Source: Mesorhizobium sp. Pch-S (GTDB taxonomy: Bacteria; Pseudomonadota; Alphaproteobacteria; Rhizobiales; Rhizobiaceae). From it: a stretch of 64,000 nucleotides of DNA. The translations under genes were made by a program, and so were the position numbers. Numbering within the stretch: position 1 is the first letter of the stretch; each line of letters starts with the position of its first letter. Shown here piece by piece: positions 1-9,088 of this stretch. The notes under the pieces are model-generated. The model was not told where the DNA came from. It did no database searches and saw only the letters and a program-made list of their open reading frames with translations. The DNA is taken from positions 868,001-932,000 of the forward strand of contig NZ_CP029562.1 of the NCBI RefSeq assembly GCF_004136315.1, written 5' to 3'.

Positions 1-1939
1 GATAGCGCTGATGTTCGAAGGCGGCGAGCGCCTGTGTTTCCAGCAGCGCAACCCGGACCTCGACCGCGCGGTCCCGGCTCAGCGGCGCCTTCGATGAGGC
101 AACCGCCGCCTGGTCGGCCAGCCCCGCACGCAGGTAAGCAAGACTCTGGCCATAGGCAGCGTCGCTGCGGGTCTGCCCCGTGCCGCCAAGCGCAACCTCG
201 AACGCGGCTGCGGCTTCCAGCGGCCGGTTGATTTCCATCAGGCACCAGCCGCGCGTCAAAGCCTGGGTCGGCGTGAGACCTCTTGGGTCCTGAGTCTCGC
301 GGCATCCTCGGGTCTTTGCAGGTGCAACACGCGCCTGTCTCGTTGGCGCGGCGCGCATGCCGAAGTCGGGAGCTGCCGGCGTCCGCGGCTCGCTGACCGC
401 TCCCGGCTGAGAGCCTGGCTGCCGCAACGGCGGCAAGGCGGACGGAACTTTTCCGGTCTCGCGCGGCTTTGCTTCCGGCTCGCCGACCCTTGCGATGCGC
501 TCCGAGCGCCCGACCCAGGCCCTCTGGATATCGCGAACGCCGGCATGGTCCGCGAGCTTCCAGCGCATCAGCGCAAGCCCATAGGCGGAAGGTTCATCGT
601 CGGGCTTCCAGCCAAGCGCAAGCGCGAACCACTGCGTCGCCGTCTGGAACTGGTTCAACGCATCGGCATACCAGCCGAACTGCTCGGCCGAAGTCGTGTC
701 CTTGGCTTCGGCAACGGCACGCGACATGCGATCCAGCACCTCTGCGGAAATCTGCGGCGGCGGTGTCAGGGCAAGCAGGTTGGCGACTGCGGCCAGGTAG
801 ACCTTCCGCGTGTCGTCGCTGGTGTTGCGCCATTGGAAAAGCACGCTCTCCGCCTCGGCGGGACGGCTGATGTCGACAAGCGCCAGGGCGAGCCCCTGTG
901 CCGTTTCGGCGGAATTCTGCTTGTCATAGGCCCGGCGGAACCAGGTTTCCGCGGCCTGGGGGCTATCGCGGCGCAGATGATACCAGCCGAGCAGAACCGC
1001 GTCGGAGACGAGACCCTGGTCGTTGGCCAGCTTTTCGACCAGAGAGAGGTCCGCCGGCGCCACGACGAGTTTTGCATCGTCGCCGGCGTTGGCCAGGCTT
1101 TGCCGTGCGATGTCCGCCCGTAGCGGATCGAACTCCCCCTTGCCGTCCGGCGTTTTGCGCTCTTCGGCCAGCAGCTGATCGATATCGGTTCGCGGCAGCA
1201 AAGGCAGCGCCTTCTGCACCGTGGCAAAGCGCTCCTCGGGCTTGTCGCAGTTCTTCAGGACGTAAAGATAGGCATCGCGCGCGCGATCCTTGCGGTCGGT
1301 GCGGACAAAGGCCTCAGCCACGCGCCACAGGACGTCGACATCGCCGCAGGTCAGCAGGCTGGCATTGGTTGCGGCCAGTTGCACGACCTTGTCATATTGC
1401 TTGAGGTCGGAGGCGCCGATGAGCTGGTCACGCGCCTCCGCGACAGCCAGCCGGTCGAGCAGATCCTGCGGCACCTGCCAGCCGGGCTCGGCAGCCTGCC
1501 TGTCAGCAACCGCTTTCCTGACGGCGGCGAACTTGCCCTCGGAATAAAGCTTCCACATCGCCTCGAGTTGCAGGTCGCTCGTCGGCCCCGTTGCGAGCGG
1601 GTTCTTCGGCGGTAGCCAGTTCGGGTACAACGCCTTCAGCCGGGCAATTTCAGCTTCGAGCCGTTTTGTGTCTCCCTTGGCGGCAAAGTAGCGCAGCGCC
1701 GTTTCATCGACCTTCGCGGACTGTTCAGTCGTGCCGGAGGAAGAATTTCCGCCACCGGCCTGCGCCAGGACAACGTCCGCGGGAGTATCGGGCTCCGGCT
1801 CGGCCGGCTCGGTTTTGACCAGCGAAGAGGTGCTCTCTGAGCCCTGGCGCGGCAGGAACCGATCGACCAGACCCGGGCTGCCTAGGGCGACCGCCCCGAG
1901 AATGGCCACGCCGGCCGGGAGAAGGATGAGCGGCCTCAT
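1..1939 (-). CDS. TPR protein of the cellulose operon, BcsC-like scaffold (partial, runs off left edge)
   Basis: The frame is open from an ATG at 1939 to base 1, giving about 646 residues with no stop. The N-terminus (MRPLILLPAGVAILGAVALG) looks like a signal anchor, followed by a Pro/Glu-rich linker and helical repeats; near the left edge the stretch LTRGWCLMEINRPLEAAAAF is TPR-like. The ATG overlaps the stop of the preceding 68-codon frame (ATGA), and the gene lies after bcsB in the bcs operon. BcsC proteins are periplasmic TPR scaffolds ending in an outer-membrane barrel for cellulose export; the C-terminus is outside the window, so BcsC identity is inference. The TPR-protein call is firm, the exact role is not. 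Confidence 0.72.
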   Translation of the reverse strand, partial: MRPLILLPAGVAILGAVALGSPGLVDRFLPRQGSESTSSLVKTEPAEPEPDTPADVVLAQAGGGNSSSGTTEQSAKVDETALRYFAAKGDTKRLEAEIARLKALYPNWLPPKNPLATGPTSDLQLEAMWKLYSEGKFAAVRKAVADRQAAEPGWQVPQDLLDRLAVAEARDQLIGASDLKQYDKVVQLAATNASLLTCGDVDVLWRVAEAFVRTDRKDRARDAYLYVLKNCDKPEERFATVQKALPLLPRTDIDQLLAEERKTPDGKGEFDPLRADIARQSLANAGDDAKLVVAPADLSLVEKLANDQGLVSDAVLLGWYHLRRDSPQAAETWFRRAYDKQNSAETAQGLALALVDISRPAEAESVLFQWRNTSDDTRKVYLAAVANLLALTPPPQISAEVLDRMSRAVAEAKDTTSAEQFGWYADALNQFQTATQWFALALGWKPDDEPSAYGLALMRWKLADHAGVRDIQRAWVGRSERIARVGEPEAKPRETGKVPSALPPLRQPGSQPGAVSEPRTPAAPDFGMRAAPTRQARVAPAKTRGCRETQDPRGLTPTQALTRGWCLMEINRPLEAAAAFEVALGGTGQTRSDAAYGQSLAYLRAGLADQAAVASSKAPLSRDRAVEVRVALLETQALAAFEHQRY

Positions 1940-2142
1940 CGGTGCCTCATCCGGCTCGCTGCCGGCCGTGCGCGATCAAAGCCGCCGCTCCGCCGGTCCC
2001 GCTGTTTTCCCGATATGACAATCCGAACCTGTCGCCTTCTCTTCCGCCCTGCCCGGCTCCCTCCCGGAAATGTCGATGATTCGTCGAACAGGATCGAGCC
2101 GTTTTTCAGGCCGACCCTTGCCTGGTGCCGAGCCCACCTCAT
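1936..2142 (-). CDS. Small basic 68-residue ORF linking bcsB to the TPR gene (doubtful)
   Basis: This frame starts with ATG inside the bcsB stop (ATGA) and ends with TGA inside the ATG of the TPR gene (ATGA again), the same overlap seen between bcsA and bcsB. It fills a gap of about 200 bases in an otherwise gapless operon, so it could keep ribosomes coupled. Against a real protein: it is very Arg-rich (MRWARHQARVGLKNG at the start), resembles no family I know, and uses many AGG, AGA, CGA and GGA codons unlike its neighbours. It may be a coupling frame or a decayed gene rather than a functional product. Confidence 0.3.
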   Translation of the reverse strand: MRWARHQARVGLKNGSILFDESSTFPGGSRAGRKRRRQVRIVISGKQRDRRSGGFDRARPAASRMRHR

Positions 2143-4448
2143 GATCGCCGCCCGGTCGAGCTCAGCAGGCCGGCTGTGGCCAGGCCCAGGACGATGGACA
2201 GCAGGGCAAGGACCAGCGCGTAGAACAGCGCGTTCGCCGACAGCCAGTTCGCGATGATCAGGCGGTAGTTGGAGATGGAGAAAGGTAGCGTTTCCACAAA
2301 GGCGGTTCGCGCCGCCGCCTGAACGGTGACCTTGGCATCCTTTGCATCGATAGTCGTGATGCGCCCGCCCAGTTGCCGCCAGACCGCCTGGTTGGTCAGC
2401 ATGTCCATTCCCGAACGCAGCTTGCTGGCATCAGGTGCCGTAACCAGTGTCCAGGTTCCCGAGCCGCCGGGGCTGCTTTGCTGGGCGACGAGCAGCGTTG
2501 AGTTACCCGCCGGCGAATAGGGTGCATCGGTCCGCGGGATCAACCGAAGTGAACTGCCGGAGAGATTGAAGGTCCGGCTCAGCCAGTCTTCCAGTGCGCT
2601 GACCTGCCCGCGCCAACCGCTTCCACGCAGCTTGTCGCGCCATTGGTCGAAGGTGACATCCGTGTCCGATCGTGTCGAACTGACAGCCTCCCCCCACGCG
2701 GCCCGGCTGTCATCGGCGATACCGACTTGTGACAGCACGGCAGCAGGTATCTGCGACGCGGCTCCGACGAAGACGGCATCGCGATCGGTGATGGCTGCGG
2801 GTACCGCGGTGACATCGATCGGAATTGGTCGACCAGCCGCTGCCGACAACCGCGCCATCAGCGAAACCGCGGCAGACAGGACCTGCGGCTGGGCATTGTC
2901 CACGACCAGTGCAACCGGGCCGGCGGATCGACTGTAAGGAGCGCCCGTACCCGCGATCGCGGCCAGGTTCGGGGTCCTGCCGATGCGTGCGAAAGCCGGC
3001 ATGACCATTTCAGAACTGTCGAACAGCACGAAGCGGCTGCTGGTGGATGCGGTGGCCCCCGGTGCGCAGACGGAATCGGCCTGGGTGCGCAGATCGGCCT
3101 CGATCGAGATCTTGTTATCCCCTGGCCGGAAATGACGCATCGTGACGTTGACCGGCAGGTGCCGCAGGATTTCTCCCCGGGCCGCGGTGATCGGTATCGT
3201 GGCGGCAATGTTGTCGTTGACATAGACGTCGATGTGGCTGCCGGGCAGAACCTGCTCGGAATAGGCGGCATCCAGCAGCAGCGTGATATGGCCATAGGAA
3301 TCGGCGTAAAAATCGGAAGGCACGCCAACTGAAAAATCGGTCTTGAACCGCCGTCCGGAAAACTCCTGCGTCGGCACGCCGAGTTCGGAAAACCTTTTGC
3401 GGCCAGCATCGAAGAAGATCGGCACGTCCGGCATGCGCCAGGTCTGGGTGGCAAGGCTCGTACGCCGGCTTTCGGCAGGGCGATCCACCTGCTTGATCAG
3501 TTCGTCTATCGCCGAGTTGACCGCCTGCCAGTTGGGTCCGGTAATCACGAAGGTCGAAAACGCCCTGCCGGGCTCCTCGACCATCGCCGACACCGGGGTT
3601 GTGGACGCCCCCGCCGGCAGATTTGGCACCATGTGCTGGATCTCCGCCGCCGGTCCGACGATGACGGTGGCTTGCCCCGGACCAGCCGGCCGCCCCAATG
3701 TTTCACGCAGGTCGAAAGCCTGGTTTGGCATATTGGCCAATATCGCCAGCGCCTCTGCCAGCCTGACGACCGGCGCGGTTGCGACCGCCTGGGTCAAGGA
3801 AGGCACGACGAAGTTGAAGCTGGTCTCGCCGCGTTCGTCCACGCCGATGGCCCGAATGTCCTCGAAACTCTTCCAGCGCCCTGCCCCAGTCCCTTGGAAG
3901 GTGAGGAAGGTTCGGGTCGGATCGAACTGCGTCCACAGTTCATAGGTGGACTGGATCGTGCAGTCCGTACGGTGGCGCAGGCTGGCCTCAACCACGATTT
4001 CGTTGAACCCGGGCCGTAGCACTCCGGCAGGCAGAGCGGCATCGAGCTGCGCAACGCTGTTGGGAGATGATACCGGCGTGTCGATCAACCGGGTACCGTT
4101 GATCCACAGCTTCAGCCGGGAAGCCTCCGGCGCGACGACGATCGCATTCTGAAAGGCCACCTGCATGGACGCCGGCGACTCTGCTTCCTGCGGTGTCAGG
4201 TAGACTGCCCATGACCGCCGCGCCGTCTCTCCCGCCAGCACCAGTTCTCCAAAGGGTATCAGGTAGCGGCGCTGATTTTCGGCGCCAGGCAAGACAGCCT
4301 GGCTGCCGGTAGTCGGCCCTGATGGATCGGCCGGCTTCGCCGGTGCTGTCGGCGCCGGCGCTTCCGGCGACATGTCGAAGGGCAAGGGCTGTGCTGCTGC
4401 CGCCGCCGTCGACATGAAAAAGGCAAAGGCCGCATGCCGCCATCTCAT
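2139..4448 (-). CDS. bcsB: Cellulose synthase regulatory/periplasmic subunit BcsB
   Basis: 769 residues, the usual BcsB length. It has a cleavable signal peptide (MRWRHAAFAFFMSTAAAAAQ), a Pro/Ala-rich linker, a long periplasmic region of paired carbohydrate-binding and flavodoxin-like segments, and one C-terminal membrane helix (about residues 736-762) that packs against BcsA. In known cellulose synthases BcsB guides the glucan chain through the periplasm and its C-terminal anchor is required for BcsA activity. Its ATG overlaps the bcsA stop (ATGA), implying translational coupling and matched stoichiometry. No frameshift or truncation is seen. Confidence 0.93.
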   Translation of the reverse strand: MRWRHAAFAFFMSTAAAAAQPLPFDMSPEAPAPTAPAKPADPSGPTTGSQAVLPGAENQRRYLIPFGELVLAGETARRSWAVYLTPQEAESPASMQVAFQNAIVVAPEASRLKLWINGTRLIDTPVSSPNSVAQLDAALPAGVLRPGFNEIVVEASLRHRTDCTIQSTYELWTQFDPTRTFLTFQGTGAGRWKSFEDIRAIGVDERGETSFNFVVPSLTQAVATAPVVRLAEALAILANMPNQAFDLRETLGRPAGPGQATVIVGPAAEIQHMVPNLPAGASTTPVSAMVEEPGRAFSTFVITGPNWQAVNSAIDELIKQVDRPAESRRTSLATQTWRMPDVPIFFDAGRKRFSELGVPTQEFSGRRFKTDFSVGVPSDFYADSYGHITLLLDAAYSEQVLPGSHIDVYVNDNIAATIPITAARGEILRHLPVNVTMRHFRPGDNKISIEADLRTQADSVCAPGATASTSSRFVLFDSSEMVMPAFARIGRTPNLAAIAGTGAPYSRSAGPVALVVDNAQPQVLSAAVSLMARLSAAAGRPIPIDVTAVPAAITDRDAVFVGAASQIPAAVLSQVGIADDSRAAWGEAVSSTRSDTDVTFDQWRDKLRGSGWRGQVSALEDWLSRTFNLSGSSLRLIPRTDAPYSPAGNSTLLVAQQSSPGGSGTWTLVTAPDASKLRSGMDMLTNQAVWRQLGGRITTIDAKDAKVTVQAAARTAFVETLPFSISNYRLIIANWLSANALFYALVLALLSIVLGLATAGLLSSTGRRS

Positions 4449-6640
4449 GGCTGATGCCCCGCGGCTTCACCAGCAGCCTTGATTTCCGTCCGGCCCCGAA
4501 GGTCGCGGAAGAAATAGACCAAGCCGCGATAGGTCTGGAAGAGCGCCAGCCTGAGGAACCAGAACGTGCCGCGCAACAGGCCGGGATTGCCACGGCGCGA
4601 CAGCTGGAATTGCTCCCACTGCCTGGAGTTGGCGAAGATCAGGTCGGCGACGAGCCTATGGTGCCGGGCTTCCTGCGGCATGTAGCGGCAGCCGATGGCA
4701 ATGCCGTCGGTCGTCCGTTCGAAATTGCGGATCTTGACCGGCAACGCGCCCTCGGTGTCGTCGGCAAATGTCATGAACCGCAAGGTCGCGTCCGCTCCCT
4801 TGGCGAGGTCATCGAGTTCGGCGCCGGGCACCACGACACGCGCACCATTGGCGGACACGTTCTCGATCGTGCCCTTCAACCATTTTCCGTCGTAGTTGAA
4901 ATCGCAGCGCCGGCTCACCTTGACGCGCCGTGTCGCGGCCCTTTCGCCGCGCTCCGAGACGACGCCAAGGGCGCATCCGGCCATGATCAGGTTAAGCAGG
5001 TTCCAGCCGCCGACGACCAGCGTGACATCGGCCTTGTAAGGTTCAGCGTAAACCTTGTAGGCGGTCATCGCGACGGCAGCCAGCAGCACCGCGAAAATCA
5101 CGAAGAAAGGCCGCCCGATTTCGGAAAGCCGGCTCTGTGCGATGGACTCGTCCTTCGCCGTCACCTTGAAGGTCGGCTTGCTCGGATTGATCATGACGGA
5201 AACGACCGCTGGCAGCAGGTGTACCGTCTGCACATATTCATAGAGTTCGGAGATCCAGGGCCAGCGGAACGCGCCGTAGAGGTAGTTCTGCATCATCAGG
5301 TTCACGATCATATAGGCGAGCGTGTAGGCCATGAACTCGCCGCCGGACGCCGTGAATATCTGGAGATCGAAGAACAGATAGAAGAGCGGCACGAACAGGA
5401 AGATCGCCCGTGCGAACGGGAACAGCCAGAACAGCGTCGATGACATGTAGCAGAGGCGTTGCGGAAACGAGAGGCCGCGCTTCAGCGGCGGGAAGCGGAA
5501 GCGCAGGATCTGCATCATGCCTTGCGCCCAGCGGCTGCGCTGTCCGATGAAGGAAGCGAAGGTGGCGGGCTGCAGGCCGGCGATCAGCGGGCGATCGACA
5601 TAGACGCTGTGCCAACCACGCGAGTGAAGCTCGACCGCCGTCTCGCAATCCTCGGTGATCGAGACGCCGCTGAAGCCGTTGGTCTCGAGCAAAGCGGCCC
5701 GCCGCAGCACCGCCGCCGAGCCACAGAAGAACGCGGCATTCCATTTGTCGAGACCACGCTGGATGACGCCGTAGAACATCTCGTTCTCGGAGGGCATCTT
5801 CTCGAACGTCCTGAGATTGCGTTCGATCGGATCCGGATTGAGAAAGAAGTGCGGCGTCTGGACAAGGAACAGGCGCGGGTCCTCGTCGAAATAGCCGACC
5901 GTCTCCTTCAGGAAATCACGTGCCGGCGCATGGTCCGCGTCGAAGACGGCGATGAGTTCCCCGGTCGAATGCTCCAGGCCGTTGTTCATGTTGCCGGCCT
6001 TGGCATGCTCGTTGCGTTCGCGCGTCAGGTAGCGTGCACCGAGATCGCTCGCCAGCTGCTGCAGTTCGGCATGTCTTCGCTGCGCATTGTCGGCCTCGGC
6101 AAGGCGATCGGAATTGCGCTTCTGCAGCGTGCCGCCGTCGTCGAGGAGCCAGACGGTGAAGCGATCCTTCGGGTAGTCCATCGCCATGGCGGCTGCGATG
6201 GTGTTCGCCAGCAGCGCCGGTTCCTCGTTGTAAGTCGGAATGAACACATCGACGGTCGGCAACCTGCCGTCGAATTTCGCGCGTGACGGCCGGGACGGCA
6301 GCGGTTGCGCAACCACGAACAGGCTCAGCGCCAGCATCATGACGCTGTACATCTCAGCGAGATAGAGCAGGATGCCCGGAATGAAATTTTCCGGCTGGTT
6401 GATCGGCGGCAGGGTGCTGGTGGTGCGCCAATAGACGTAGCGCATGACGATCGCGGTGCCGAAGGCGAGCGCGATCAGGCGCCAGATCCCGTCCGGCCGA
6501 ACCAGCTTCAGGATCATCATCGCGAGGAGAACAGACAGTCCGGCGACCAGCTGCGTTTCAAGGCTGATGGGAAGCGTCACAAGCCCGAGCACGGCCACGG
6601 AGGCGATCGCCCACTGCAGTACGATCAACAACCCACGCAT
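4445..6640 (-). CDS. bcsA: Cellulose synthase catalytic subunit BcsA (GT2 with PilZ domain)
   Basis: Membrane glucosyltransferase that polymerises UDP-glucose into beta-1,4-glucan. Counting from the chosen ATG (731 residues): N-terminal membrane helices about 1-110, then a GT2 core with all motifs present, DDG at 167-169, DAD at 234-236, TED at 329-331 and QRSRW at 367-371, then more membrane helices to about 560. A PilZ domain follows from about 571, with an Arg-rich RRVKVSRR stretch and NVSANG, the c-di-GMP-binding elements. The frame is open further upstream (ATG at 6685, TTG at 6742). I chose 6640 because a GGAAAGACAGG ribosome site precedes it and the protein then begins directly at its first helix. 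A diguanylate cyclase gene upstream suggests local control. Confidence 0.93.
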   Translation of the reverse strand: MRGLLIVLQWAIASVAVLGLVTLPISLETQLVAGLSVLLAMMILKLVRPDGIWRLIALAFGTAIVMRYVYWRTTSTLPPINQPENFIPGILLYLAEMYSVMMLALSLFVVAQPLPSRPSRAKFDGRLPTVDVFIPTYNEEPALLANTIAAAMAMDYPKDRFTVWLLDDGGTLQKRNSDRLAEADNAQRRHAELQQLASDLGARYLTRERNEHAKAGNMNNGLEHSTGELIAVFDADHAPARDFLKETVGYFDEDPRLFLVQTPHFFLNPDPIERNLRTFEKMPSENEMFYGVIQRGLDKWNAAFFCGSAAVLRRAALLETNGFSGVSITEDCETAVELHSRGWHSVYVDRPLIAGLQPATFASFIGQRSRWAQGMMQILRFRFPPLKRGLSFPQRLCYMSSTLFWLFPFARAIFLFVPLFYLFFDLQIFTASGGEFMAYTLAYMIVNLMMQNYLYGAFRWPWISELYEYVQTVHLLPAVVSVMINPSKPTFKVTAKDESIAQSRLSEIGRPFFVIFAVLLAAVAMTAYKVYAEPYKADVTLVVGGWNLLNLIMAGCALGVVSERGERAATRRVKVSRRCDFNYDGKWLKGTIENVSANGARVVVPGAELDDLAKGADATLRFMTFADDTEGALPVKIRNFERTTDGIAIGCRYMPQEARHHRLVADLIFANSRQWEQFQLSRRGNPGLLRGTFWFLRLALFQTYRGLVYFFRDLRGRTEIKAAGEAAGHQP

Positions 6641-6804
6641 CAGACCTGTCTTTCCATCATTTTCAAACCTCGCCGCTGCGGTCATCGCGCGACACGCGGA
6701 TTCGCCGCGCCTTCCAGGGAGCCGATTCCCGCCTCCCCTCAATCAATGACCGATGCAGGTCTCCGTTGCCTGCCTGCCCGCAGATATGGTTAGCGATTCC
6801 TTTC

Positions 6805-7812
6805 TCATTGTTTGCAATTGGGACTGGCCGGGTCACAGGGTGGAGGCGGCACGATCACCGCCGGCTGTACCGACGCCGGCGCGTTTTGAACCCGAACGGT
6901 CGGCAGCCTCGTTGCACCTTGCGGCGTTGCCGCGCCGGGCGGCGGAGGCACGACCGGTCCGGTCGCCTCCGGCTGCGTGGGCACGCGTTGTGGTGCGGGT
7001 GCAACCTGTCTCGGCCGCACGACTCGCTCGACCGCAGGGGCCACCGGCGTCGTCACCGTCGCGAACTTCTCCGATGCCGTCGGATAGACGGGGGCGCCGG
7101 ACCTGCCGAGCGAAGCATCCGGTGCATTGACCTCGCCATAGGGGTTCCAGCCGCTCGAACGGAAGTAGGACGAGATGGTGAAATCATACATGGTCTGCAG
7201 GAGGCGCTCTTCCGGCAAGGCCTGATCGCACAGCCGCAACCTGATCTGGACAGAGCCCTTGTTGCCGATGAGCGTCTGCGTCGAACCGGTCGACGTCAGG
7301 CGCTGCCAGGCATAAAGACAGGTATCTCCCGACGATGAGCGCCCGACAGCGTAGCCGAAGGGGCCATAGCGGTTCTGCACGTAATAAGGCGATCGGGCCA
7401 TGCGAATGCCAGGGAACAGCTGCCGCATCTCGGTGCCAATGTTGCTGGGCGGCAGGAACCCCGCCCGCAGTTCCGTCTGCCCTGCGGCCTTGCGATCAAC
7501 CGGGCCGAACAATTGAACCCGCAACATGTTCTGGCCAGGAGAGTGCGCGGAGGTCGACAGCGCGATCTCCTGCTGAAGCGCGTTGGCATAGTGCCGTTCG
7601 ATGATCCCGGTTATCGCCGGCCCGCCTGGGCCAGGATAGGCAAAAGCCTTTTCGGCTGAAACCATTTGCGTATCCGACAGCGAACCGATCTGGGTCTGCT
7701 GGGCACAGCCGGCCAGCGCAAGTCCCGTCATTATGCCGGATAAAACCAGCATAGGAGGCCGCACTCTTCCTGTCTTTGCTGCAGGCAGCCTGCTTTTGAG
7801 CAAAGTTCGCAT
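6805..7812 (-). CDS. bcsN: Cellulose biosynthesis lipoprotein BcsN
   Basis: About 335 residues from the chosen ATG. It has a lipoprotein signal with lipobox LAGC just after MLVLSGIMTGLA, so it is likely anchored in the envelope. The C-terminal third is Pro-rich and low-complexity. BcsN is a family found beside cellulose synthase genes in rhizobia and agrobacteria; its biochemical role is not established. It precedes bcsA by about 165 bases on the same strand. In-frame ATGs also exist at 7911 and 7752; the 7752 start would put the lipobox close to the N-terminus and is a real alternative. The family call rests on position, lipobox and conserved core (PGGPAITGIIERHYANAL). Confidence 0.8.
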   Translation of the reverse strand: MRTLLKSRLPAAKTGRVRPPMLVLSGIMTGLALAGCAQQTQIGSLSDTQMVSAEKAFAYPGPGGPAITGIIERHYANALQQEIALSTSAHSPGQNMLRVQLFGPVDRKAAGQTELRAGFLPPSNIGTEMRQLFPGIRMARSPYYVQNRYGPFGYAVGRSSSGDTCLYAWQRLTSTGSTQTLIGNKGSVQIRLRLCDQALPEERLLQTMYDFTISSYFRSSGWNPYGEVNAPDASLGRSGAPVYPTASEKFATVTTPVAPAVERVVRPRQVAPAPQRVPTQPEATGPVVPPPPGAATPQGATRLPTVRVQNAPASVQPAVIVPPPPCDPASPNCKQ

Positions 7813-7971
7813 GGTGGCGAAGCTAAGAGATTCGGCGCGTTCAACGAAGCGCGAAAGCCAACCCTTTAGCGGTTCATCACATTTTGATGTGACCTGAGTC
7901 GAAATTACCACATTCGACCGACAGCGCCGCCCGGTCGCCGCTATCCATCGGCGGAAGGTTATGTGGTCGGA

Positions 7972-8925
7972 TCAAATCGCGGCCGCCGGTTCGTTTCTGG
8001 GTTCGCCTTCTAGGCAGATGCGGTTCCGGCCGCCAAGCTTTGCCCGATAGAGAGCCTTGTCGGCACGTTCATACAATCTGTCGAGCGTATCGCCGGGCCG
8101 GGCCTGGGCAATTCCTGCCGAAAACGTGTAGCCGAAGGCGGGATCTATGCTCAGCGGCTTTGATTGACGGACCTGCAAGAGCATCCTCTCGACGATGTTT
8201 TCCGCATCCGGAAGGCAGGCTCCTGGCAAAACGAGCGCAAATTCCTCGCCGCCGATCCTTCCCATGCTGTCGAGCCGGCGCACCATGCCGTGGATCGTTA
8301 TGGCAAAGTCTCGCAACACGATGTCGCCGGCGGCATGGCCAAAGCGATCGTTGATGTTCTTGAAATTGTCGAGGTCGAGGATCGCCAGACAGCCACAGTT
8401 GTTGTCGGGCACGGCGGTCGCCCTTGCGATGATTTCTTCGGCCCGCGCCAGCACGAAACGGCGGTTGGGTATGCCAGTGAGCTCGTCGGTCTGGGCGACC
8501 TTGAGGGCAAAGTCGCGATCCTGCCGAACCTTGCGCTCCGTCGCCCTTATCGACGTGATGTCGCTGGCGATGCACAGCATCCATCCCTCGGTATCGACGG
8601 TTTCCGTCATCCAGAGCCAGCGCCCGTCGAAGAGATCCGTCTCGAAGGCGCGGAAACCAACCTTTCCGCGCCTGGCCTGGGTCGACACCAGCCATTCCTC
8701 GAAGCTGGCTGCCCGGATTATCGTTCCTCGCGACAGGGCAAAATTCCGACGCATGATGTCCGCCCAAAGCGGCATCTCGCCGGGATCGATGAAATACACT
8801 TCGCGGAATGCCCGATTGGCATATCTCAGGCGATCGGAACCATCATAGAGCGCCACCAGGGCACCGGAAATTTCCTGGACCTCCGATAGCCGAAGAACGA
8901 TGTCTTCCATCATCAGTCGCTGCAA
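7972..8925 (-). CDS. Diguanylate cyclase with N-terminal PAS-like sensor domain
   Basis: 317 residues. Residues about 10-125 form a PAS-like domain (ALVALYDGSDRLRYANRAF, later WMLCIASDITSIRATE), and residues about 145-300 form a GGDEF domain with TDELTGIPNRR, DLDNFKNINDRFGH and an intact GGEEF at 225-229. An RxxD motif (RRLD, 216-219) sits five residues before GGEEF, the position of the inhibitory c-di-GMP site, so the enzyme should be active and product-inhibited. No membrane segment or EAL domain is seen, so it is cytoplasmic and makes rather than degrades c-di-GMP. It lies upstream of bcsNAB on the same strand, and BcsA has a PilZ receptor, so it may feed cellulose synthesis locally. Confidence 0.9.
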   Translation of the reverse strand: MQRLMMEDIVLRLSEVQEISGALVALYDGSDRLRYANRAFREVYFIDPGEMPLWADIMRRNFALSRGTIIRAASFEEWLVSTQARRGKVGFRAFETDLFDGRWLWMTETVDTEGWMLCIASDITSIRATERKVRQDRDFALKVAQTDELTGIPNRRFVLARAEEIIARATAVPDNNCGCLAILDLDNFKNINDRFGHAAGDIVLRDFAITIHGMVRRLDSMGRIGGEEFALVLPGACLPDAENIVERMLLQVRQSKPLSIDPAFGYTFSAGIAQARPGDTLDRLYERADKALYRAKLGGRNRICLEGEPRNEPAAAI

Positions 8926-9046
8926 GTCCCCGCATCGAACAGTACGTTAGCATACTATCACGTGCGACTGGATTGCGTTGGTTTGATGTCAATCGACATG
9001 AACGAACCGTCACCAGCACGGCTCCTGCCCGTATGGAAATACGTGT

Positions 9047-9081
9047 CGGCTGGCAGAACCACCAGATGGTTCTGCCAGCCG
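9047..9081. terminator. Perfect stem-loop after the autotransporter gene
   Basis: A 14-bp perfect inverted repeat (CGGCTGGCAGAACC at 9047-9060 and its complement at 9068-9081) with a 7-base loop begins 8 bases past the autotransporter stop codon. There is no T-run on either side, so it may act as a transcript-stabilising hairpin or a weak terminator rather than a classic intrinsic one. Confidence 0.6.
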
Positions 9082-9088
9082 CTCCCCG

